Shown here piece by piece: positions 17,820-27,700 of a stretch of 50,550 bases of DNA (position 1 is its first letter; the number at the start of each line of letters is the position of its first letter). Source of the stretch: a bacterium HR10 (GTDB lineage Bacteria; Acidobacteriota; Blastocatellia; HR10). The notes under the pieces are model-generated. The model was not told where the DNA came from and did no database searches. It worked only from the letters and a program-made list of their open reading frames with translations. The DNA lies in contig BEHM01000024.1 in the NCBI GenBank assembly GCA_002923315.1, positions 1 to 50,550 of the forward strand, written 5' to 3'. The position numbers and the translations under genes are program-made.

Positions 17820-17853
17820 GTGCCATATGTGGCACGGCGGGAGCCCCTGGCAC
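17820..17853. promoter_or_regulatory. Candidate enhancer dyad for the sigma-54 activator
   Basis: GTGCCATATGTGGCAC (17820-17835) is a 6-bp inverted repeat with a 4-base centre, and a further direct half-site TGGCAC lies at 17848-17853. It is about 220 bases upstream of the sigma-54 element at 17583-17598 and 50-80 bases past the stop of the activator gene. This is a normal distance for an upstream activating sequence bound by a Fis-type domain. Confidence 0.45.
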
Positions 17854-17900
17854 CGAGCCGATGAACGCCGCCGAGCGATCGCCCTCCCGGGAGAAGACCG

Positions 17901-18818
17901 TCACTCAGGCTTACTCAAGCCGTAGCGCCGCAGCTTCCGATAGAGCGTGCGCATACCAATCCCCAACTCCCGCGCAACAGCGGGAAGATCGGCATGGCGC
18001 TTGAGCGCTTCAGCCAGAAGCTGCGCCTCGAAACAGGCGAGCTTCCGGCGCAAGGTCGCCTCCCGCAAGACCTCCGGTCTCGGACATCGCGCGAGGATAT
18101 GGTCCGGCAAATGCTCGGGTCGCACCTCCTCGCCATCCACTCGCGCCAGGGCATACGTGAGGGCGTTCTTCAGTTCCCGCACATTCCCCGGCCAGGGATA
18201 GCAGAGCAGCAGCTCCCACGCGGCCGGGGAGAGTCGCACCGAGATGCCCGCTTCGGTCAGGAAATGATGGACGAGCGCCGGGATGTCCTGTGGACGCTCA
18301 CGAATCGGAGGGATCACGTAGACGAAGATGGAGAGGCGATAGTAGAGATCGCGGCGGAATTCTCCGCGCTCGACCTTCTGCTTGATGTCCGCGTTCGTGG
18401 CCGCAATGAAGCGCACATCAATCGGACGATCGCGCGCGCCGCCCAAGGGGCGCACCCGCTTCGTCTCGATCGCGCGCAGCAGCTTCGCCTGCGCGTCCGG
18501 GGGGATCTCCACGATCTCATCGAGGAAGACTGTTCCCCCTTCGGCCTCCTCCAAAAGCCCCTTGCGACTTCGCGTCGCGCCGGTGAAGGCGCCGCGCTCG
18601 TAGCCGAACAGCTCGCTCTCAAGCAGGTGCGTCGGAATGGCCGCACAATTGATGGGGAGGAACGGGCGGGCACTGCGGCGCGATCGCTCGTGAATGTACC
18701 GGGCGAGGACCTCCTTCCCCACCCCCGTCTCACCCAGAATGAGCACGGCCTCAGAGCTGCGCGCGGCGATCTCGGCATCGCGGAAGATCTTCTCCAATGA
18801 TCCGATGACGACCTCCAC
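17901..18818 (-). CDS. Sigma-54-dependent transcriptional activator lacking a sensory domain
   Basis: 305 residues, start GTG at 18818 behind GGGGAGG. The AAA+ domain begins almost at residue 1: Walker A GETGVGKE (29-36), the sigma-54-contacting loop GAFTGA (76-81), Walker B GGTVFLDEI (94-102), and the sensor/arginine segment FRRDLYYRLSIFVYVIPPIRER. A Fis-type helix-turn-helix closes the protein (ARELGIGMRTLYRKLRRYG). There is no receiver, GAF or PAS domain, as in PspF. Control would therefore come from a partner protein or from expression level. The gene follows the molybdoenzyme operon by 82 bases and precedes the reductase operon, and sigma-54 elements lie before both. Confidence 0.92.
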   Translation of the reverse strand: MEVVIGSLEKIFRDAEIAARSSEAVLILGETGVGKEVLARYIHERSRRSARPFLPINCAAIPTHLLESELFGYERGAFTGATRSRKGLLEEAEGGTVFLDEIVEIPPDAQAKLLRAIETKRVRPLGGARDRPIDVRFIAATNADIKQKVERGEFRRDLYYRLSIFVYVIPPIRERPQDIPALVHHFLTEAGISVRLSPAAWELLLCYPWPGNVRELKNALTYALARVDGEEVRPEHLPDHILARCPRPEVLREATLRRKLACFEAQLLAEALKRHADLPAVARELGIGMRTLYRKLRRYGLSKPE

Positions 18819-18899
18819 CGCCGTCGCCTCCCCTTGCGCCGTCGCCGGGGATTGTAGCGCGCCCTCGGAGAGGCGAGCAAGGGGGGATCGCCCGCACGC

Positions 18900-19316
18900 T
18901 CACCGATCCGAGGATGCGCGCGCGACGCTCTCGGTGACGATCACGCGCCCGGCCATCGCCATGTGTTCGGGCGAACACCACACGGTGCAGTAGAACGGGA
19001 AGACGCCCGTGCGATCCGGCGTGAAGTCCACCACGTGGACCTCGCCGGGCTTGATCTCCGCGACGCCGATCCCGAAGTCCGGGAGCGCGAAGCCGTGCGA
19101 GACCGTCTCCACATTGCGGATCTTCAAGCGCACCGGTCGGCCCCGCTCCAATCGGATCTCATTCGGCTGCCAATTCCCGTTCTTCGGTTGAATGGCCAGA
19201 AGCTCGATGACGTCGCGTCCGGCGTCACGGTGGCGATCGTACCAGAGCGCAGCGACGACCGTTCCGACCGTCGCCAGCACGGCCAATGCGACGGCGAGCG
19301 CTTCTTGCCGTCTCAT
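18900..19316 (-). CDS. Membrane-anchored CuA-type cupredoxin domain protein (1)
   Basis: 138 residues, start ATG at 19316 after GAGGAGGGGAG. One N-terminal transmembrane helix (about 5-25) anchors a cupredoxin domain. H74 (VSHGF) and the segment FYCTVWCSPEHMAMAG give C110, C114, H118 and M121, the complete CuA ligand pattern C-x3-C-x3-H-x2-M of cytochrome oxidase subunit II and nitrous oxide reductase. No other oxidase subunit gene is near. It is the last gene of the molybdoenzyme operon, so it may carry electrons between the heme/Fe-S proteins and an acceptor. Confidence 0.85.
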   Translation of the reverse strand: MRRQEALAVALAVLATVGTVVAALWYDRHRDAGRDVIELLAIQPKNGNWQPNEIRLERGRPVRLKIRNVETVSHGFALPDFGIGVAEIKPGEVHVVDFTPDRTGVFPFYCTVWCSPEHMAMAGRVIVTESVARASSDR

Positions 19317-19329
19317 CGCTCTCCCCTCC

Positions 19330-20754
19330 TCATCCGACGAAGAGCCACAGCAGTCCCAAGGTCGTGGCGCCCAAGAAGCCGAGGATCGGAAACGCCCCGC
19401 GCACGGCTGCCTCTGGCTCCGCGAATGTCTGCCGCGCGATCTTGAGGGCGATGTCAATCGAGAAGAGCAGGCCGATCAACAGCGTCAGGATCATCAGATA
19501 CGGCATGAGCCCGGTGAGCACCGGCGTCCACGGGAAATGCGCCGTCCCGAACAGGTTCCATCCCCACGCGAAGGGATCGGAGAGGACATGCAGGAGATAG
19601 CTCCCATTCGGCAGGATGATGCCGAGGCTGAAAGCGATCCACGCGGCCAATCCCAAGGGCACCGTGGCGTAGGAGAAGTTCACATAGACCTTCTTCAGCG
19701 GCACGGACTGACGAGCCGCGCGCCGCGCCCCCCACACGAAGAGGAGGAAGATGGCGGGCAGAACGAGCAGATTCCAACTCGCGTGCAGACCGATGAAGGT
19801 CAGATATCCGGAGAGCGTCGCCGCATTCGCCCAATCTTTGAGCGTCCCCCATGGCCCTTGGAACGTCACGAAGAAGACGATGGCGATCCCCAACATGATG
19901 AGCGCCTTGTACGCCTCATCCAAGCCGCGCTTCTCGTCCACGAGCAGATCCACCCCCGGCGGACGCAAGTTGACGGCCATGTTGTCGTATTCGCACGTCT
20001 TCAAGCACTCGAAGCACATGCCGCAGTAGGTGTTCCGGCGAAAGGCGTAGGGCAGCAGCAGCCACGGACAGCCATATCCCCGCTCATTGCCCACGACGCA
20101 CCCCTTCTGCTTGTGCCTGGCGCAGATCTCGGGATCCTTCACCCGCACCTCCGTGAGCGCGAAATTCGAATAGAGCCCCTGGAATCCGCTCACCGGACAC
20201 ACGTAGAGGCAGAACGTCCGCGCGCGATAGATGAGCGAGAGCACAACCGAGAGGGCGATGATCGCCGCCAGGAGCACGAACGTCGCCGCCGGTCGCACGG
20301 TGAAGAATCCCGACGCGAAGGTCGTCGCCAGAAAGAGGATGTTCATGAGCCACATGTTCGAGAGCGAGCGGGGCCACCGCTTGTTCAAGCCGAAATAAGG
20401 ATTCCGTCCCCTCTCGTACCGGACGCTGAACAGCCGCAGCCGCTGCAGCCATTCGCCCAGAAACGGCAGCGGACACATCGTGCACCAGAAGCGCGAGAGC
20501 ACGGGCACCAGCACCGTCATCAGGAGCACCCACCAGAGGATCCACACGATCATGATGCCGAAGTTGTAGTTGCCCGGCGAGGTCAAGCCGCCGAAGAACC
20601 CGGCCATGAGGATGACGGTGAACAGGAAGACGTTGAAGAGGATGAGCGCGAGCGGCATCCAGCGACTCTTGAGGAGCCGCCGGACCCACGGGAATCGCGT
20701 CAGCTCAAAGCGCCACGTTTCCGGAATGAGTCCCAAGACGTATCCCTCGCGCAT
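19330..20754 (-). CDS. Polytopic membrane Fe-S protein, NosR/NapH type
   Basis: 474 residues, start ATG at 20754 after GAGGAGG. At least eight hydrophobic segments alternate with Cys motifs: FWCTMCPLPFLGEW, TFCLYVCPVSGFQG, CARHKQKGC, YGCPW, and the ferredoxin-like CGMCFECLKTCEYDNM. The CxxxCP pairs are the mark of the NosR/NapH/RdxA group, which passes electrons across the cytoplasmic membrane from quinol to periplasmic reductases. It lacks the long N-terminal FMN domain of NosR, so it is closer to NapH in build but longer. Here it could serve as the quinol or cytoplasmic link of the molybdoenzyme complex. Confidence 0.85.
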   Translation of the reverse strand: MREGYVLGLIPETWRFELTRFPWVRRLLKSRWMPLALILFNVFLFTVILMAGFFGGLTSPGNYNFGIMIVWILWWVLLMTVLVPVLSRFWCTMCPLPFLGEWLQRLRLFSVRYERGRNPYFGLNKRWPRSLSNMWLMNILFLATTFASGFFTVRPAATFVLLAAIIALSVVLSLIYRARTFCLYVCPVSGFQGLYSNFALTEVRVKDPEICARHKQKGCVVGNERGYGCPWLLLPYAFRRNTYCGMCFECLKTCEYDNMAVNLRPPGVDLLVDEKRGLDEAYKALIMLGIAIVFFVTFQGPWGTLKDWANAATLSGYLTFIGLHASWNLLVLPAIFLLFVWGARRAARQSVPLKKVYVNFSYATVPLGLAAWIAFSLGIILPNGSYLLHVLSDPFAWGWNLFGTAHFPWTPVLTGLMPYLMILTLLIGLLFSIDIALKIARQTFAEPEAAVRGAFPILGFLGATTLGLLWLFVG

Positions 20755-20805
20755 ATCCCCGACCTCCTCAGTGGCGAATTCGAGGCGCCGCGCCGTGATT
20801 CTCGC

Positions 20806-21303
20806 TCACGACTCCGCCGAGGGCGCGGCGCGATCCTCGGCGAGCTTTCGCACGAAGAACGCTTCGTGCTCGGCTTCGATCTCGGCCAGTTCGCGAAAGA
20901 GCGCGCGCAAGGCAGCCTCCTCCACGCGCTCGGCTGACTCCATGTAGAACGCTCGGGCGCGACGCTCGGCGAGCAGACCGACCTCCAGCGCCTGACGCCG
21001 CCGCACCCGGTCATACACGAACGCCTCGCCATCCTCGAAGATGGGCGCCTCGACCAGCTCCCGAATGTCCTCATCGGTGAGGTCGCACGTCGCCTCCCCA
21101 TAGCGTTCCGCATACATCGCATTCAGACGTCGGCCATGCTCGCGCTCTTCGCGCGCCATCTCCCGAAATGTCCGCGCGACGTCCGGCTCATACCATTCGA
21201 ACATCTCCGCGTAGTTCTCGTAGATTCGGGCATTGCGTTCTTCGATCCAGATGGCGACCTTCAGGACTTCCGGCGGCGACAGCTCCGCGAGCGAGCGTTT
21301 CAT
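20806..21303 (-). CDS. Rubrerythrin/ferritin-like di-iron protein
   Basis: 165 residues in two four-helix-bundle halves. Di-iron ligands are visible as WIEERNARIYENY with EMAREEREHG (E...ExxH) and GLLAERRARAFYMES with ELAEIEAEHEAFF (E...ExxH). No rubredoxin-like Cys4 domain is present. The family removes peroxide or handles oxygen or iron in anaerobes. Start ATG at 21303 has GAGGAGG upstream and the gene is 19 bases from the preceding cupredoxin. Its presence in a molybdoenzyme operon suggests protection of oxygen-sensitive Fe-S clusters. Confidence 0.85.
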   Translation of the reverse strand: MKRSLAELSPPEVLKVAIWIEERNARIYENYAEMFEWYEPDVARTFREMAREEREHGRRLNAMYAERYGEATCDLTDEDIRELVEAPIFEDGEAFVYDRVRRRQALEVGLLAERRARAFYMESAERVEEAALRALFRELAEIEAEHEAFFVRKLAEDRAAPSAES

Positions 21304-21322
21304 AGCGGCGTCCTCCTCAGGA

Positions 21323-21781
21323 TCACGAGCCGCGCGTCCCGACGGCGACGAACGCCGCGCCGAAGAGCGCGAGCACGGCGCCCGTCGCTCCCCAGAACCG
21401 ATAGTCCGGCTCGACCTTGAGATACCCGATCATGTACGGATGAAAGGCCCCACATGTGACCGAGCAGCGGAAGGCGAATTTCCCCGTCCGATCGGCCACG
21501 AAGCGCACGACGCCGTCCTGTCCCGGAAGAGCGCTCGTCTGCACTTCATAGCCGTCCAGATACAACCCGTGATGCACGTCTTCGCTCACCAGGCGAATGG
21601 TGACGACGTCACCCCGACGGACGCGCACGATGTTCGGCGTGTAATGAAAGCGTCGGGCGACGACGGTGACGGCCCGTTCTTCGCCTCGAGCCGGCCACCA
21701 GGCGAGCACCACGGACGCGAGGAAGAGCATCGCCCCTGCTCCGAGAAGGACCATGCCCACGCGTCTCAGTGTTCGGATCAT
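21323..21781 (-). CDS. Membrane-anchored CuA-type cupredoxin domain protein (2)
   Basis: 152 residues, start ATG at 21781 after AGGAGG (an alternative in-frame ATG lies at 21796). An N-terminal helix (about 9-29) is followed by a cupredoxin domain with H70/H71 (DVHHG) and FRCSVTCGAFHPYMIG, giving C106, C110, H114 and M117. A second hydrophobic helix closes the protein, so the domain is held between two anchors. The ligand set is complete for CuA. It differs from the 18900-19316 protein in the loop and C-terminal helix, so the two are paralogs with separate roles rather than recent copies. Confidence 0.85.
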   Translation of the reverse strand: MIRTLRRVGMVLLGAGAMLFLASVVLAWWPARGEERAVTVVARRFHYTPNIVRVRRGDVVTIRLVSEDVHHGLYLDGYEVQTSALPGQDGVVRFVADRTGKFAFRCSVTCGAFHPYMIGYLKVEPDYRFWGATGAVLALFGAAFVAVGTRGS

Positions 21782-21792
21782 CACCCTCCTCC

Positions 21793-22680
21793 TCATCTTC
21801 CTGAAGCACCGGCGGGGGCTTCGGCCGGCCACACGCGCAGCCGCACCCACCCGGTGATGGACTTGCGCGCTCCGCGATCCCCCTTCGCCCCATCCCACAC
21901 GGCGAAGGCGACCGCGCGCGTTCCTCCAATGGGCAGCGCGGCTTCGTCAGCCGCTCCGTCGGCGGCCAGCGCGCGCGTGAGGATCACCGTCCACATGCCT
22001 TTCTTCCAGAATCCCCGCCCCTGAACGCGCTGATGCGCGCGCGGGGTGAGCGTCCCCACGCCGCGCGCGACGAGGTCCTCAACGGCTGAGGGGATCGGTT
22101 CGTTCGTGATCGGAAAAACCTCGCGCGGTTCGAAGGGGTAATAGTAATCGGCATAGGGGCGCTCGGACTGAACCCTCGCCGAATCCCCTCCCCACACCTG
22201 CGCGTCTCGCGCGGCCTTCCACGCCCAGATGTTCGCCCCCTCCAAGAATCCCATCATGATCGTGTTCGGCTGCGGATGCTCCACCAGCGGCAACATGACG
22301 GCACATGCATCCGAGAACACATCGCGCCCCAGTTGGTGATCCTCCGTCGGATCCCGCCACTGGAGGCGGAAGAAGATGCGCTCACCATTATGAAAGGCCG
22401 CGACGGTGACCTCCGGCACGCTCGCTCTTCCCCAGGGGATGGCGGTCACCTGAGGCGCGAGCGGGAGCGTCTTGCTGGGAACTCGCTGCCAGATCGGATC
22501 CTCGGCCCCCCGTTCGCTCAACTCGACGCTCCGTTCCAGATACGGGACGTCGAGCGTCTCCATCGGCTGATCGGCTGCCGGAGGAAACGTGCGATAGCGA
22601 AAGAGCGCATAATACGATCCGACCAGGAAGAGGCTCACGACGAGCCCGATGAGTCCGACGATGATGATCGTCCTCCTCAT
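21793..22680 (-). CDS. Heme b gamma subunit, ethylbenzene dehydrogenase-type, membrane-anchored
   Basis: 295 residues. Start ATG at 22680 overlaps the stop of the chaperone gene (ATGA). An N-terminal helix (IIIVGLIGLVVSLFLVGSYY) anchors a beta-rich domain with FFRLQWRDPTEDHQ, ACAVMLPLVE, NIWAWKAARDAQVW and WTVILTRAL, the typical segments of the EB_dh heme-binding gamma subunits in type II DMSO-reductase enzymes. These hold one b heme by Met/Lys or Met/His and accept electrons from the beta subunit. The anchored form would bring the complex to the membrane, near the cupredoxins and the NosR/NapH-like protein. Confidence 0.85.
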   Translation of the reverse strand: MRRTIIIVGLIGLVVSLFLVGSYYALFRYRTFPPAADQPMETLDVPYLERSVELSERGAEDPIWQRVPSKTLPLAPQVTAIPWGRASVPEVTVAAFHNGERIFFRLQWRDPTEDHQLGRDVFSDACAVMLPLVEHPQPNTIMMGFLEGANIWAWKAARDAQVWGGDSARVQSERPYADYYYPFEPREVFPITNEPIPSAVEDLVARGVGTLTPRAHQRVQGRGFWKKGMWTVILTRALAADGAADEAALPIGGTRAVAFAVWDGAKGDRGARKSITGWVRLRVWPAEAPAGASGR

Positions 22681-23501
22681 TGCTCCTCCCCTCCTTCCGG
22701 GATCGCCCATCGGCGAAACGTCTGGGGATCTCCCGCGGGCACCTCGCCGCAGGATATGGACCAGGGACATGCGAATCCCTCATCATCTGCGTCGTCGCAC
22801 GGCATCGGCGCTGATCCTTCCGCCCCTGAGGGCACCCCCCACCGCGCGCATTCGCTCTCGAGGAATCGCTCCAGCCACGCGAGCATGCGACCGTAAAATC
22901 CTCCGCTGTCCACGCCGATCTCACGGGCACGACGGCGCACGGTGCGAGCGAGCGCCGGGACCCAAACGGCGAGATGATCGCGCAGGAAGGCGCGCTCGGC
23001 GTCCTGCGTGACGCGAAGATGCTCGTCTTCATCGCGCGCGCGCATCTCCTTGAGCGCGAGCACGTACATGAACTCCAACTCCACACTGAGGTGATCGGGC
23101 CGTTCGTGCACGGGCTCCACCCCAAACGCGCGATAGAATCCGTTGAGATCGGCCAGGATCTCCACCCACTGGAACTCGTGCGCGCCTCGATACAGGGCCT
23201 CGTAGAGCGGCACACCCCCTTCCAGATGAAAGAGGGCACAATAAGTGCTCCCGAGCCGAGCGATGTCGCCCGGGAACTCCGCCGAGCGCAGATACGCCGC
23301 CATCTCCTCCACGAGCGTCAGCTCCAAGCTCGTGGAAGCCGTCGCGAACCCGGCGAGCACCTCCGGCAATTCCGGATCGCGAAAAACGTCCACCACTTCC
23401 GGCGAGGGATAGAGGAAGGCCAGCGAGAAGACCCGATACAGGCCTCCCCGCATCGAGGCCTCGCTCATCGCACGCTCGCTCCGGCGCTCGGCGTCTCTCA
23501 T
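22677..23501 (-). CDS. TorD/DmsD-family molybdoenzyme chaperone (delta subunit)
   Basis: 274 residues if started at the ATG at 23501, one base after the beta stop; an ATG at 23468 with GGAG upstream is an alternative. The all-helical pattern YRVFSLAFLYPSPEVV, EYAxLFH-like GSTYCALFHLEG and HLSVELEFMYVLALKEM matches TorD-type chaperones that fold and insert the molybdenum cofactor into alpha subunits before Tat export. The C-terminal 50 residues, with CDDADDEGFACPW and two further cysteines, extend beyond the usual fold. It sits between the beta and gamma genes as in ethylbenzene dehydrogenase-like operons. Confidence 0.82.
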   Translation of the reverse strand: MRDAERRSERAMSEASMRGGLYRVFSLAFLYPSPEVVDVFRDPELPEVLAGFATASTSLELTLVEEMAAYLRSAEFPGDIARLGSTYCALFHLEGGVPLYEALYRGAHEFQWVEILADLNGFYRAFGVEPVHERPDHLSVELEFMYVLALKEMRARDEDEHLRVTQDAERAFLRDHLAVWVPALARTVRRRAREIGVDSGGFYGRMLAWLERFLESECARWGVPSGAEGSAPMPCDDADDEGFACPWSISCGEVPAGDPQTFRRWAIPEGGEEQ

Positions 23502-23502
23502 C

Positions 23503-24636
23503 TCACGTGACGCTGAAGCGATAAACCTGATGGCGTTCATCGTAGAAGGGTCGCACATGGACGGGCTCCTTGATCGGGACCTTCACCAGTTCCACCCCCC
23601 GCTCGTTGTACCCATAGGCGAATCCGTCTTTGACCTTGAAGCGGTGGATGATGAAGGGCGTGCTCCCGAAGAGCATCAGGAGCCCGATGAGCGTCTGATC
23701 CCCCTCGCGCGCCGCCTTCAGATACGTCTTCACCGCCTCTTCGGCGCGCGGGCCGAAGAGCATCGTCGTGAAGCTCGTCGGAACATTGACCGGCGGGATG
23801 TAATAGACGTTCGGCTCGGTCCCGAACTGCGGATAGAGGGGCAAGGCGACCTTGCGCACGTGCACCAGATAGTCAATGGGATTATCCTCGCGCGCGCGAT
23901 CCGGCGTGCTCACGAAGCCCATCAGCCGGATCTTGCCGATGCAGGTGACGACGCACTCGGGCTGAAGGCCCTGCTCGACCTTCGGATAGCAGCCGATGCA
24001 CTTCTGCGTCTTGCCCAAAGCCTCGTTGAACATCACCTTCTTGTAGGGGCAGGCGCGGATGCATTCTTGATAGCCGCGACAGCGAATCTGATCCACGAGC
24101 ACAATGCCGTCTTCCGGCCGCTTGTAGATGGCCTTACGCGGGCAGCCGGCCAGACAGGCCGGATACGTGCAGTGATTGCAGATGCGCTGCAGATAGAACA
24201 TCCACGGCTGGTGCGGGAGGCGAATGTATTGCCCCTGCTGAACCGGCGCGCTCACTTCATCCTCGCCGATGTTCGGATAGGACCAATCCTCGCGCTCAGG
24301 CATGATGCCCAGGGCGACCTCGCCCGGCGGCGCCGCCTCGAAGATCGTCTTGCCGCGATAGACGTCGCCCTCCCACTCCTGCACGCCGAGCCGCTCCAGC
24401 AGCCGCACGTCCCAGCCGAGCGGATAGAAGCCCCAGGGCTTGGTCTCCACGTTGTTCCAGAACATGTACTCCTGCCCATGCCCCGAAGTCCACGCGTTCT
24501 TACAGGCGATGGTGCACGTCTGACAGGCGATGCATTTGTTCGTATCGAAGACGGCGGCAAACTGTCGCCGGGGCCGCGGCGCCTCGTAGGGATAGAACAT
24601 GTCGCGTCCGAGTTGCCAGTTATAGACGTTGGCCAT
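23503..24636 (-). CDS. Molybdoenzyme beta subunit, four Fe-S clusters (NxrB/NarH-like)
   Basis: 377 residues, start ATG at 24636 behind AGGAGGGG. It opens with VYNWQLGRDMFYPYE, a start I recall from nitrite oxidoreductase beta subunits. Cluster motif 1 is CIACQTCTIAC (C35, C38, C41, C45). Later motifs are ICNHCTYPACLAGCPRKAIY, CRGYQECIRACPYKK, QKCIGCYPK and ECVVTC. ALPLYPQFGTEPNVYYIPP is also shared with NxrB. All ligand cysteines of the first cluster are present, while as I recall Nitrospira NxrB has Asp at the last one. It carries electrons from the molybdenum alpha subunit to the gamma heme. Confidence 0.9.
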   Translation of the reverse strand: MANVYNWQLGRDMFYPYEAPRPRRQFAAVFDTNKCIACQTCTIACKNAWTSGHGQEYMFWNNVETKPWGFYPLGWDVRLLERLGVQEWEGDVYRGKTIFEAAPPGEVALGIMPEREDWSYPNIGEDEVSAPVQQGQYIRLPHQPWMFYLQRICNHCTYPACLAGCPRKAIYKRPEDGIVLVDQIRCRGYQECIRACPYKKVMFNEALGKTQKCIGCYPKVEQGLQPECVVTCIGKIRLMGFVSTPDRAREDNPIDYLVHVRKVALPLYPQFGTEPNVYYIPPVNVPTSFTTMLFGPRAEEAVKTYLKAAREGDQTLIGLLMLFGSTPFIIHRFKVKDGFAYGYNERGVELVKVPIKEPVHVRPFYDERHQVYRFSVT

Positions 24637-24732
24637 ATCCCCTCCTCTCCGCAAGGCGGCGCGATCCCCGCCGGCGGCGGATCGCGCGATGACGCCAATT
24701 CAGAGCGATGCTCATCACACGCCTTGCGCTCC

Positions 24733-27700
24733 TCATCGCTTCCTCACGAATTCGCCTTTGAGGAACCGGCGCATCGCTTCGCTCTCGTAGGTCGGGCGCA
24801 AGCCCAATCGCGCCGGCCGCCAGAGGCGCTCCTTTTCGAGGCCGCCATCCTCGGCTTTGGTGATCTTGACGAACGCCTCTTTGGGCGCGCCCACGGTGCA
24901 GTGAATGTCGGGAGCGAAGCCCTTGCCGATCGTCTGCCCGAAGACGTCCTTGCGCACGAGGCTGTCGGTCATCAAGGTGGGCCGGAGCCAGGCGCGCGTC
25001 GCCGATTGGTGACTGCCGTAGCGGAACATCGCTTGATAGCCCGTGCGCGGATTGCGCGCCAGATGATCGGGATTCTTCTCATGCCCCTCGACCGAACCAT
25101 AGGTGGCCGCGTACATGTGGAACCACGAGCGCGCGATCCGAGGCGGAATCCCCTGGTAATAGCGCGCCCGAAGCATGCAGCGCGAGAGCTTGTACGCTTC
25201 GGTCCCCGCTCGCCATCCACGATAAGGGCGATCTTCGGGATCGCCATCAATCCACACGTAATCGCCGTCCTCAATGCCGAGCGCCTTGGCGTCCTCGGGA
25301 TTGATGTCCACGTAGCCCTCGCCCACCCACGGCTTGCGCCGATCGCGCCGATAGGGATCGCCGAACGGCCCGAACCACAAGGCCATCAGATCCGTGTCCA
25401 CCGGCGTCGTGTGCACGCCATGCCGATACTTGGGCGTGATGTAGACGTGCGTGAAGCCCCGCCGCGCGAGCGGATGACGGCTCCGCACGACCTCCTCCAC
25501 CGTGCGCACGACGTTGCGCACCTGCCGCACCTCGACCGAGAGATCCTCGCGCGAGAGCCCATAGGCCTCCGGCGGCGAGGGGCGAATCGCCGGATGCGGA
25601 CGATTCGCGACGATCACGTTCGGCTCGTGCAGCGTCCCATCCACGGGCTCGCGATAGACGGGAATCGCCTCCCCGTGCTCGATGAACTCCGGCTCAGGCC
25701 GATAGTATTCGAGCCGCCCCGTCTTCGTGTACCAGGGCTTGCTCTCGTTCGTGTGCTCCCAGCCCATGATCTTCGGATACGTGCGGGTGAGGACGAGCGC
25801 CGGGATGCCCTCTTTCGCCTTCGCCTCCAGCTCCTCGATCCGATAGCCGCGCGTCGTCGTGCTCGCCTCCAGGATCCGCTGCAGATAAACTTCGACCCTC
25901 CCCTCTTCGACGAACTTCCAGTACTCGGCGAAGCGATGATCGCCCGTGAGCTCGGCCAACCGCCGGGCGACGCCCGCGCAGACCTCAATATCCGAGCGCG
26001 TGTTATGCAGCCGCCGCAGCGGCGTGCGCGGGAAGACCTGAAGGAAGGGATTCGTCACCGAGGCCGTGATGTCCGGATACTTGAATTCGGCCCACGAATC
26101 CACGGGGAAGACGATGTCGGCATATTCGCACGAAGCCGTCCACCACCAATCCTGCACGACGATCATCTCCACCTTCGGGAGCGTGTTCACCACGACGTCG
26201 TAATGCCACTTGATGTTGCCGAGGATCGAATTCGAGTTGGCGAACCACATCGCTTTCGTGGGCGTCGGCAGGTGCGTGCGCCCGGTGAAGAGCTTGTTGC
26301 CGATCCACAGCGGACGATCGCCGTAGTTGAAATAGTGCGCCGATTCCATCTTGTAGTAGGACTTCACGCGCGCCGGCTTCGCCGGATCCAGCTCGATATC
26401 GAAGGGATCCTCGGCGATGAATTGCGGATTGCCATTGAAGAGTGCCGAGCGATAATTGCCCGCATAGGAGCCGATGTTGCCACCATGCACGCCGACATTG
26501 CGCGTGAGCGCGCAGATGAGGAAGATCGCGCGGTCCTTGAGATCGTTGTTGAAGAAGTGATTCGGCCCCATGCCGACGGCCACGAGCGTCCCGGCGCGGA
26601 ATCGCGCCAGATCCCGCGCCAGATTGACGATCGCTTCTTTCGGCGCCCACGTGAGCTTCGAGACCGAATCGGGATCGAAGCTGTCCAGGACGTACTGCTT
26701 GATGAGATCGAAGACGGGCCGCACGCGCACGCGCCGACCATCTGCGAGCTGAACCTCGAATTCGCCTTCGAGCGCCGGGTCTATGCCCTTCTTCTTGAAA
26801 TGCTCGCCCACATCGTCGCGGGTGATGACGACGGGCTTGCCCGTCTTCACGTCCCACACGGTGAAGTCGCCCCATTCGTTGCGCATGTCCTCGGAGATGT
26901 ATTGCGCCTCCTGGCGAACGGGCGGCGGCGCGCTCTCGCCGGATCGCAGCACCTTCGTGTTATTCTGAAGTGGAGCAGGTCGGTAATTCGGGATGATGTC
27001 GGAGGCCTTCAGATGCTCGAGCGTATCCATGCGCACCAACAGCGGCAGATCCGTAAAGCTCTTGATGAACTCCTCGTCGTAGAGCTTCTCTCGGATGAGG
27101 ACGTGCGCGATCCCCAGAGCGAGCGCAGCATCCGTACCGGGGCGAATGATGATGACTTCATCGGCCTTCGAGCATGTCGAGGAATACTCGACCGTGACGG
27201 CGACGATCTTCGTCCCCTTGAGCCTGGCCTCCGTGAGCCAATGCGCATCGGGCATCTTCGTGGAGATCCAGTTCATGCCCCAGCAGATGACCATGCGAGC
27301 GTTCTCGGCGTCGCAGAGATCGAACTCGACCGTCTGCTGTCCGGTCACCATGGGATGGCCGGGCGGCAAATCCGTGTGCCAGGAGTAGCTGTCCCAGCCG
27401 CGCCCGCCGAGCGCGCGATCGGGTCCCACATGCCGCAACTGCGCATCTAGCAGCGCCAGCGAATTGGCCAGCCGATAGAGCGCCATGATGCGCACCGTCC
27501 CCAAAAGCGGCATCCCCCCGCGGAACTTGAGCGTCTGCGTCCCGGCGCCCTTCATCGCCTCGATCATCGCCTCGTCGTATCCTTGCGCGCGCAGGAGGCG
27601 AGCGCCGCGCTCGCCCGTGTAAGTCCGGGCGATGTTCAGGAGCGCGCGCGCGGCCAGATCGAACGCCTCGTCCCAGGAGACCTCGACCCACTCGTCCTTG

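Noticed and set aside
17830..17853. TGGCAC motifs as -24 boxes of further sigma-54 promoters
   Set aside because: No TTGC-type -12 box at the required spacing on either strand, so they are more likely activator sites.
19192..20937. A 581-codon plus-strand open frame
   Set aside because: Antisense to the NosR/NapH-like gene; composed of Glu/Arg/Pro-rich low-complexity sequence with no start signal.
23530..27450. A 1306-codon plus-strand open frame
   Set aside because: It is antisense to the beta and alpha genes, has biased composition rich in Arg, His and Ile, and has no ribosome binding site; it arises from codon bias in high-GC DNA.
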